Below are positions 57,773 to 64,000 of a DNA stretch of 64,000 nucleotides, piece after piece. The translations under genes were made by a program, and so were the position numbers. Source of the DNA: Hyaloperonospora brassicae (Eukaryota > Oomycota > Peronosporomycetes > Peronosporales > Peronosporaceae). The notes under the pieces were generated by a model that ran no database searches, was not told where the DNA came from, and saw only the letters and a program-made list of their open reading frames with translations. The stretch is taken from the NCBI GenBank assembly GCA_947650285.1, contig CANTFL010000861.1, forward strand, positions 62,001-126,000, read 5' to 3'. Position 1 is the stretch's first letter, and each line of letters begins with the position of its first letter.

Positions 57773-59635
57773 TGTGGTGAAGTCGATCTCACAAAATTGC
57801 TTTAGTGAGTGTCGATCTTCCACTTGCCCAGACTTGCCGACTCACGGAGGGGGTACTCCGATCCGTGCCTTGCTGTATAACCTTGTGCTCACCTTGTGTA
57901 CCCGTCGGTTGGGCTGGCTTGAGCTCTTCGTAACGGCCTTGGGAGATGTCGATCTCGCTGAGAGGTTTGGGGTTGAGCGTTCGCTTCCGGTGCGGAAATC
58001 TTCACACCACGAACGGGGGTTCTGCGATCTTGATCTTGAGTCGCGGCAGTCACTCTTGGGCGATGTCGCGATCTCGATCTTGAATCACACCGATCTCGAT
58101 TTGTCTTCGGGATCGGGGTCTTCGCTGTGCGGAAATCTTCACTCAGCAAATAGTTGTCTTGCGTCGATCTTGCGTTGGGATCGGTCCGATCTTGGTCTCG
58201 GGATCGGCCGATCTTGCCGGAAGTGCGCAATATGGGTGGATCGGTTGCTTGTTTCGCCAAAATGAAACGTGCCGATCTGCCCTGTAGATCGCTTCGGTCT
58301 TGCTCGGTCTTGTCTTGAACTCCTTGTCCAGATCTTCTGACCACTTGAGCTGCCTCGCGATCTTGTAACCAATGTCCTTTTCCTTTCCTGATGTTGCTGC
58401 TACCCTAGCAGTTGAGTTGAGTGGGTGAGTACTTGATCGATCCGGGCCAAATATCCCGAGATCGCTCTTCTCGATCTTGGCCAACAATCCAAGATCGGTC
58501 TTCTGTGTCCTTGTAACACGCGCGCCTTGACCCGCCGGGGAAGCCAAATCAATCTTGCCCGGAGAAGAGGGGAGGGGAACGTGCGTCGTGAGCAGAAGAA
58601 GTAGAGTTCAAGTCTGTTTATTAACCAACCAAATTAATATCCGACCTATCCTTAAGCCTATTCCCAACCGTAGGTCACTGTCCAAGTCGATATCACCTTT
58701 AAGCTTGACCGCCCCCTTGAACACGTGTCGAAATCTCGTGACCTGTGCTCCAAAGATAGCGCCAATACTCCCGATATCGTACCTAGACACCAAAAAGGAC
58801 CAAATTCCAAATACGGTACCAAATACCCAATTTTGATACCGAAAAGTCCAAAATAGTATCCAAATGCCGAACGTGTCTAAATCCATTTTGCGACGTCAAT
58901 TCAACCGGCTTCCACTGTCTCTTTCGGTCTGAACTTTTGCGACATCACTCATGGACCTTCAACAAGCATGTATATCACAATCCAATAGCTCCATCATCGA
59001 TATATCCATAATCAGCAGGGAACATGACCGATCTGATGCCCAATTCGAGATCGTTGAGGATCGACACAGTGCGATCCGGCCCTATATGTTCTTCCGTTAG
59101 TTGTGCATGGTCCGATACCATCCTCAAGGGTTTAGCCGCACAATGGGACCATCCACAATTCTCAAAACGGTCCCACGGACTCCCACAAACATCCGCACTT
59201 CCAGATCGGTCCATAATTAACCTAAATCAGTACTCCCATTGGAGATCGGTGATGTGTATCTTCGATCACCTGGATGCTGCAACTTTGTCACAGAGTCACG
59301 TCGCATCGCTTGGTCTCAGAAGTACCTTTCTCAGTTCAGATCGGTCTTCTGGTTCAATCTAGTCCCTCGTCCCAGATTGCACCGTGGAAATCATCGATGT
59401 CTGCGACTCGTCCCAGATTGTTCCAAGAAAATCACCCCTTTCTGCGCCTCGTCTCAGTCCGTTCCACGTCCATCCTTTGGCCGACCGTTGGATCGGTCCG
59501 TCGATCTCCGTGGGATCACCTTCCGCCTCTCATCGGATCGCCAGATCACTTGGTGCCATTTTTCACCAGTACGTGGCGCCTCAATTAGATGGCCACCGAT
59601 CCATATCATAAAATTTAATTAATGACTTTGCCACA
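57773..59635 (-). repeat. Long 3' LTR of element D (1,863 bp)
   Basis: On the minus strand it begins TGTGGCAAAGTC just after a purine tract and ends GACTTCACCACA. The ends form a 12-bp inverted repeat with two mismatches. No coding frame in it is convincing. It is visibly rich in GATC-containing words (such as GATCTTGATC and GATCGG). The flank at 57768-57772 is GAAAA; the other flank is outside the window. The partner LTR is not in view, so the limits rest on the termini and the purine tract. Confidence 0.6.
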
Positions 59636-59646
59636 ACCGCCCCCTG
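59636..59646 (-). other. Polypurine tract of element D
   Basis: CAGGGGGCGGT on the minus strand directly before the TGTGG start of the LTR. Confidence 0.55.
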
Positions 59647-60306
59647 TACTGAAGTCCGTTTGGGCAGCAAGAGGCTTCAGTCCAGTAACTCATCAACTTC
59701 GTTCCAAGCAGTCACGTCCATCCCATGACCTCCCCGACGCGTCTTCCCACTTCGTCAGTACCCTCGGAGTGTTCTACCGCATTTTGTCGCCGGATCGCGA
59801 TCTGTCACCCAGATCGATCTATATCTCCACTTTTACCTACATACAACCGGATCGACAGCCTGAGCTCAGCCCATCCCACTCTTCACCAGATCGATAGTTA
59901 CATGGGCTCCACTAATATCTCCATTCAATCGACCTGGATCGCCATTCTTAGTAGAATTCGAAAATGATAGTACATCAGATTTCATTGTCATCTTTCGTCA
60001 CATCTTTTATCGTTGTATCACCATGCCAAATCAATCTCGCTCTCCATCAACTAGTTGGTAATTCAGTTCCATACTCATATACGAACAGCCCATTCCTCTG
60101 GCATGTACTACCTCCAAGTACACCCTTCAAACCCATTCCACCAGCATATGCTACCTCCTAGCACACCCGTCAACCGATATCCTGCGCCACATACAGCCTC
60201 CCGGTATGTTCTTTCACCACCTTACAGCCATATGCAACCTCCTTGCATACTCCAACCACACCTAACCTCCAGATCGGTGTTCGACCCTTAGTGCAGCTTC
60301 TTCTCA
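59647..60306 (-). other. 3' untranslated region of element D
   Basis: Between the ORF stop (60307-60309) and the purine tract. Contains short direct repeats around 60100-60250 (CATATGCTACCTCC-like units) but no ORF. Confidence 0.45.
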
Positions 60307-63300
60307 TTACCTCGCCTTGAATCGATTCCGGCTTGCTCGATCACGATCACATTTCTGCGACAAATACACGCAATTTACATCTGCATCATCTATCCAAGTC
60401 GGGTCGCTAGAGCCTTTCCAATACTTCCCGACTGGACCGTGTACTCGTCCAACCCGTGTTTTTCGGCCAGATCGCACGTCTTCTGTTCTTTTCACTTCGA
60501 ACTTATCATCCTCTCGACCTCCTTCCCAGCTATCGTCCGGCCACAATACTTCATCAAAGTCCACTCGGTCAATATCGTATACCGTCAAACAGATTATTGG
60601 TCGATCCTGAAACATCTTGACCTGCTTCAACTTCGAAACATGAACCGTCGAGAACAATCTGTATGGTTTACCATCAATATCCAGTCGTACGATACATCCT
60701 CCACATTTGACGGCCTCACGAAACGGTCCGTGCCACATATGGGCTAAACTTCGTGCATATTTATCCTTGAACCGATAGAGATAAAGCCGCAACTCCTCTT
60801 CACGACTTATCTGCAGTGGATTACAATCCGCATTATAGCGGTCGATCCCCACCGTATCAGTCTCTGCGGTCACCACGGTGGACTGTCCATGCTCTTCATT
60901 GTATCCCATATCGGCCTCGTTTTTATGATGGTGACTAAATTCGTTTCTGTCAGGATCAACATCACTAGAATTTCCCCACTTGATAGCCTTTGCCCCCTCC
61001 TCGATGTTCAAGTTAGCAAATCGACAGGGTTCCACAGCGTCACAGCTCATAGCCTTGGTGTCATTTATCACAGCAGGAGACAGCATATCACCAAATACTC
61101 CAGGTAAGTCATTGTAAGTTTCTTTCATAGCTGCGTCTCCAAGCTGTCGATTGTCTCGTCCTTGTAACACACCATCTCGAGTCGACATCCCGCCTGACTG
61201 ACGTCTGGACTCTCCATGCACCGTATCACTATCGTCAGGGTCTCCGTCTTTGGTCGCGGTATCTTCGCATACCCATCTATTCAATTCGATCGACGCTTGA
61301 TTGATCTCCACCTTGACCTGCGCCGGCGATCTCGCACCCTCGTTTCCCTTCGACAATCTCACGGTCACAATCATTTCGAGTCCTTTAACCAGTTGGGAAT
61401 GCTCTTCTTGCGACTCACCATCCTTGAACCCGATCCCGTCTGCCTGACTGCTGGACCGTTCTTGTAACAGATCAGCTACCTCAGACTCGGTGTCTTCGTT
61501 CATAATCTCCCTTGTAGCGTCAATCTCTTGCTTCGGTCGGTCTCGTATCCACTCGACTCTTTTATCGTCGCATACCGATTTTTTCCATTCAATCGACGCT
61601 TGATCGATCTCCACCTTGACCTGCGCCGGCGATCTCGCACCCTCGGTTCCCTTCGACAATCTCACGGTCGCAATCATTTCGAGTCCTTTAACCAGTTGGG
61701 AATGCTCTTCTTGCGACTCACCATCCTTGAACCCGATCCCGTCTGCCTGACAGCTGGACCGTTCTTGTAACAGATCAGCTACCTCAGACTCGGTGTCTTC
61801 GTTCATAATCTCCCTCGTAGCGTCAATCTCTTGCTTCGGTCGGTCTTGTATCCACTCTACGCTTTTATTCTTCTTTTTAGTATCCATCGCTGAAGGTATC
61901 TTCATACACAGTCGATATCCACTTGTAGGATGATCGCCGCAGAGAAATCGGCGCCCCCAGTCCAGATCAGCTAGCAAATTGAGATATAATAACAGACCAT
62001 TACACTCGTCTTCAGCACCTTCGCGACCCTGATCCACGTGATCTTGATTCGCAATATATCTTTGACCACTAACTCGATCTTGATTGATAGAAAATTCAAA
62101 CGGTTCATCGGGTAAATGTGAAATCAATCTGCGATCTTGACAAGTCGAACACGGTGGTTCACCTTCGCGACTCCGATCTTCTCGATCTTCTCGATCTTGA
62201 TCGACGGAAAACTCAAACGACCCATCATGTGAATGCAGGTCGTTTTCGCCATATCGATCTCCACTTGTAGGGTGATCACCGCAGAGAAATCCACGCCCCC
62301 TGTCCAGATCAGCTTCGAGATCTTGATCCATACAAAACGTTTGATGACTTTCTCGATCTTGATCGATAGAAAGCTCAAACGATCCATCGGGTAAATGTGA
62401 AATCAATCTGCGATCTTGACAAGTCGAACACGGTGGTTCACCTTCGCGATCTTCTCGATCTTCTCGATCTTGATCGACGGAAAACTCAAACGACCCATCA
62501 TGTGAATGCAGGTCGTTTTCGCCATATCGATCTCCACTTGTAGGGTGATCACCGCAGAGAAATCCACGCCCCCTGTCCAGATCAGCTTCGAGATCTTGAT
62601 CCATACAAAACGTTTGATGACTTTCTCGATCTTGATCGATAGAAAGCTCAAACGATCCATCGGGTAAATGTGAAATCAATCTGCGATCTTGACAAGTCGA
62701 ACACGGTGGTTCACCTTCGCGATCTTCTCGATCTTCTCGATCTTGATCGACGGAAAACTCAAACGACCCATCATGTGAATGCAGGTCGTTTTCGCCATAT
62801 CGATCTCCACTTGTAGGGTGATCACCGCAGAGAAATCCACGACCCCTGTCCAGATCAGCTTCGAGATCTTGATCCATACAAAACGTTTGATGACTTTCTC
62901 GATCTTGATCGACAGAAAGCCCAAACGATCCATCAGGTAAATGCGAAATCACTTTGCGATCTTGACAGATCCAGTACTGCGAGTCACCTTCGGGATCTTG
63001 ATCCGTAGAATTTCCTTGACCTCTTTCTCGATCTTGATCAATAGAAAGCGTAAACGGTCCATAGTGAGAAGGCGGATTCATTCCGCAGTCTCGATCTGTC
63101 GAATACTGTGTTTCATCATCGCGATCTTGACATGTCCAATGCTGTGGGTCATCTACATAATCTCGATTCATTACATAGGAGCGATCACTTTCTCGATCTT
63201 GATCAATATGACGTTGAACCGATCTATCGTGTGGAGGATGAACCACTCTTCGATCTCGTTCCGTCAAATACTGTAGATCCTCTTCGCAATCCCGGTCAGC

Positions 63301-63996
63301 AGAACTCTGAAACGATTCATCATGTGACAGTATATCGACGACGGCATTCTCTTCTCCTGACGCAGGTTTGATACTTTCTCCTCCCGTTTCAGCTTTAGAA
63401 ATCCGATGAGTAATTACTGCCGCTTCCCTCGCCGTTTCCACCGGATCATCGTTTGATCGTGTCATTAACTCTATCGATTTAACATAGTTAGCAGGATTCG
63501 CTGGAGATTCGATCCATTCATTATCGGGCCACTTCCATTGTTCATCTGTAGTATTTTCATACGCTAAGGTTTGACACTCCTTGTATCGGCCAGATCCATA
63601 CAACACGTATCCTTGAGATCTTGGTGTTGTCTCGCCTTTCATCCACATACCGAGTGTGGTATGTGGTGGTAACACGATCTTCTGATCACCAATATTCGTC
63701 ACCTGCAGATATAATAGCTTGCCAGGACCGTATCTTACTGTTGGCACCCAATCCAGTCCTCGTGCGATCCACAACCTTGAGAACGCTTGACTAATACCGA
63801 TCTTCACCTCCGTAGATTCTCCAACAGGGATCTCGATGGGTTGATCAGTAGCTTTTATCTTTTTCACCTTCGATTTATACGGTGAACGTTGTCCTGAGAA
63901 GCGAATTGGATTCTCATCCGATTGTTTTCGTGAAAGGTAGTATTGTTGATCGACCAATTCTTCGTGTCCACAATACTCGAACAAGAATTCTTCCAC
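60307..63996 (-). CDS. Element D long ORF: protease tail, acidic repeats, integrase tail and chromodomain-like end
   Basis: At least 1,229 codons without a stop, open at the window edge. Residues about 50-150 resemble the post-protease segment of oomycete Gypsy polyproteins (IPVGESTEV, ARGLDWVPTVRYGPGKL, VTNIGDQKIVLPPHT, GSGRYKECQTLAYE). Residues about 220-700 are acidic with many DQDRE-type motifs, including a 91-residue unit in three near-identical tandem copies. Residues about 710-915 contain a 101-residue unit in two copies. Residues about 1070-1140 are the integrase GPY/F-type end (ARSLAHMWHGPFREAV, YRLFSTVHVSKLKQV). A chromodomain-like KYWKGSSDPTWIDDADV lies near 1190. No YxDD, RNase H or DDE block is present. 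The repeat units are multiples of three, so the frame survives. It could be a non-autonomous element protein or a domesticated gene. Confidence 0.65.
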   Translation of the reverse strand: MEEFLFEYCGHEELVDQQYYLSRKQSDENPIRFSGQRSPYKSKVKKIKATDQPIEIPVGESTEVKIGISQAFSRLWIARGLDWVPTVRYGPGKLLYLQVTNIGDQKIVLPPHTTLGMWMKGETTPRSQGYVLYGSGRYKECQTLAYENTTDEQWKWPDNEWIESPANPANYVKSIELMTRSNDDPVETAREAAVITHRISKAETGGESIKPASGEENAVVDILSHDESFQSSADRDCEEDLQYLTERDRRVVHPPHDRSVQRHIDQDRESDRSYVMNRDYVDDPQHWTCQDRDDETQYSTDRDCGMNPPSHYGPFTLSIDQDRERGQGNSTDQDPEGDSQYWICQDRKVISHLPDGSFGLSVDQDRESHQTFCMDQDLEADLDRGRGFLCGDHPTSGDRYGENDLHSHDGSFEFSVDQDREDREDREGEPPCSTCQDRRLISHLPDGSFELSIDQDRESHQTFCMDQDLEADLDRGRGFLCGDHPTSGDRYGENDLHSHDGSFEFSVDQDREDREDREGEPPCSTCQDRRLISHLPDGSFELSIDQDRESHQTFCMDQDLEADLDRGRGFLCGDHPTSGDRYGENDLHSHDGSFEFSVDQDREDREDRSREGEPPCSTCQDRRLISHLPDEPFEFSINQDRVSGQRYIANQDHVDQGREGAEDECNGLLLYLNLLADLDWGRRFLCGDHPTSGYRLCMKIPSAMDTKKKNKSVEWIQDRPKQEIDATREIMNEDTESEVADLLQERSSCQADGIGFKDGESQEEHSQLVKGLEMIATVRLSKGTEGARSPAQVKVEIDQASIEWKKSVCDDKRVEWIRDRPKQEIDATREIMNEDTESEVADLLQERSSSQADGIGFKDGESQEEHSQLVKGLEMIVTVRLSKGNEGARSPAQVKVEINQASIELNRWVCEDTATKDGDPDDSDTVHGESRRQSGGMSTRDGVLQGRDNRQLGDAAMKETYNDLPGVFGDMLSPAVINDTKAMSCDAVEPCRFANLNIEEGAKAIKWGNSSDVDPDRNEFSHHHKNEADMGYNEEHGQSTVVTAETDTVGIDRYNADCNPLQISREEELRLYLYRFKDKYARSLAHMWHGPFREAVKCGGCIVRLDIDGKPYRLFSTVHVSKLKQVKMFQDRPIICLTVYDIDRVDFDEVLWPDDSWEGGREDDKFEVKRTEDVRSGRKTRVGRVHGPVGKYWKGSSDPTWIDDADVNCVYLSQKCDRDRASRNRFKAR
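61250..61860 (-). repeat. Two tandem copies of a 303-bp unit inside the element D ORF
   Basis: The peptide block QEIDATREIMNEDTESEVAD and the following EEHSQLVKGLEMI recur 101 residues apart with only a few substitutions. The DNA copies are nearly identical. Confidence 0.85.
62110..62945 (-). repeat. Three tandem copies of a 273-bp unit inside the element D ORF
   Basis: Units repeat at 273-bp spacing (for example GGGCGTGGATTTCTCTGCGG on the minus strand). One copy carries an extra 6 bp (62160-62190). The encoded unit has the motifs FCMDQDLEADLDRGRGFLCG, DLHSHDGSFEFSVDQDRED and STCQDRRLISHLPDG. Confidence 0.9.
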
Positions 63997-64000
63997 CAGC

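Larger units (their letters stand above)
57773..64000 (-). mobile_element. Gypsy-type element D lacking an RT/integrase core (truncated by window edge)
   Basis: On the minus strand, from the window end: a long ORF (63996 to 60307), 671 bp of untranslated sequence, a purine tract and a 1.86-kb LTR. The ORF termini resemble parts of Gypsy polyproteins, but the catalytic middle is replaced by acidic tandem repeats. The element is probably non-autonomous. Its 5' part lies beyond 64000. Confidence 0.65.

Noticed and set aside
58139..58547. Minus-strand Asp/Arg-rich frames within the LTR of element D
   Set aside because: They arise from GATC-rich repeats in an LTR, overlap one another in several frames, and lack starts or domains.
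62124..62933. Short minus-strand frames of 85-87 codons in the tandem repeats
   Set aside because: They are alternative-frame shadows of the three 273-bp units inside the long ORF of element D.

Overview
The window looks like nuclear DNA of an oomycete, probably a Peronosporales plant pathogen (Phytophthora or downy mildew type). The reasons are short GT-AG introns of about 75-120 bp in otherwise long-exon genes, host genes of stramenopile character (a CSC1/OSCA channel, a CHD remodeller), and a dense load of Ty3/Gypsy, Ty1/Copia and MULE transposons. No genus can be assigned by eye.

Layout. 1-11339: two Gypsy elements on the minus strand (A, truncated by the window edge; B, complete but decayed) in tandem around a single LTR at 3425-3745. 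11958-21896: an old Ty1/Copia element (minus) with a second Copia element (16376-20915) nested in it. 22480-23735: a decayed MULE transposase. 25435-44784: a host gene island with a CSC1/OSCA-like channel (+), a two-exon BAF-like DNA-binding protein (-), a three-exon CHD chromatin remodeller of about 2,198 aa (-), a three-exon coiled-coil protein with a CC1-box-like dynein-adaptor motif (+), a UbiA-fold membrane protein that has lost its catalytic aspartates (-), and a possible small gene (-). 44785-48775: AT-rich, no gene seen. 48781-56766: Gypsy element C (+), delimited by two 392-bp LTRs with three mismatches and a 5-bp target duplication ATGTC. 57377-57772: an LTR relic. 57773-64000: Gypsy-type element D (minus) with a 1,863-bp LTR and an unbroken reading frame of at least 1,229 codons that carries protease-tail and integrase-tail modules but no reverse transcriptase, RNase H or integrase core. 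It runs off the window edge.

Most unusual signals. (1) Elements B and C both carry a gene-like reading frame antisense to the 3' end of pol. It is conserved at protein level between divergent copies and overlaps the sense chromodomain. (2) Element D has its long tandemly repeated ORF in place of the catalytic pol core. (3) The UbiA-like protein looks like a pseudoenzyme. (4) A BAF-like protein lies in a retroelement-rich neighbourhood. The host genes show no operon-like organisation. Element C looks recently mobilised although its own gag and pol are broken, which implies help in trans.
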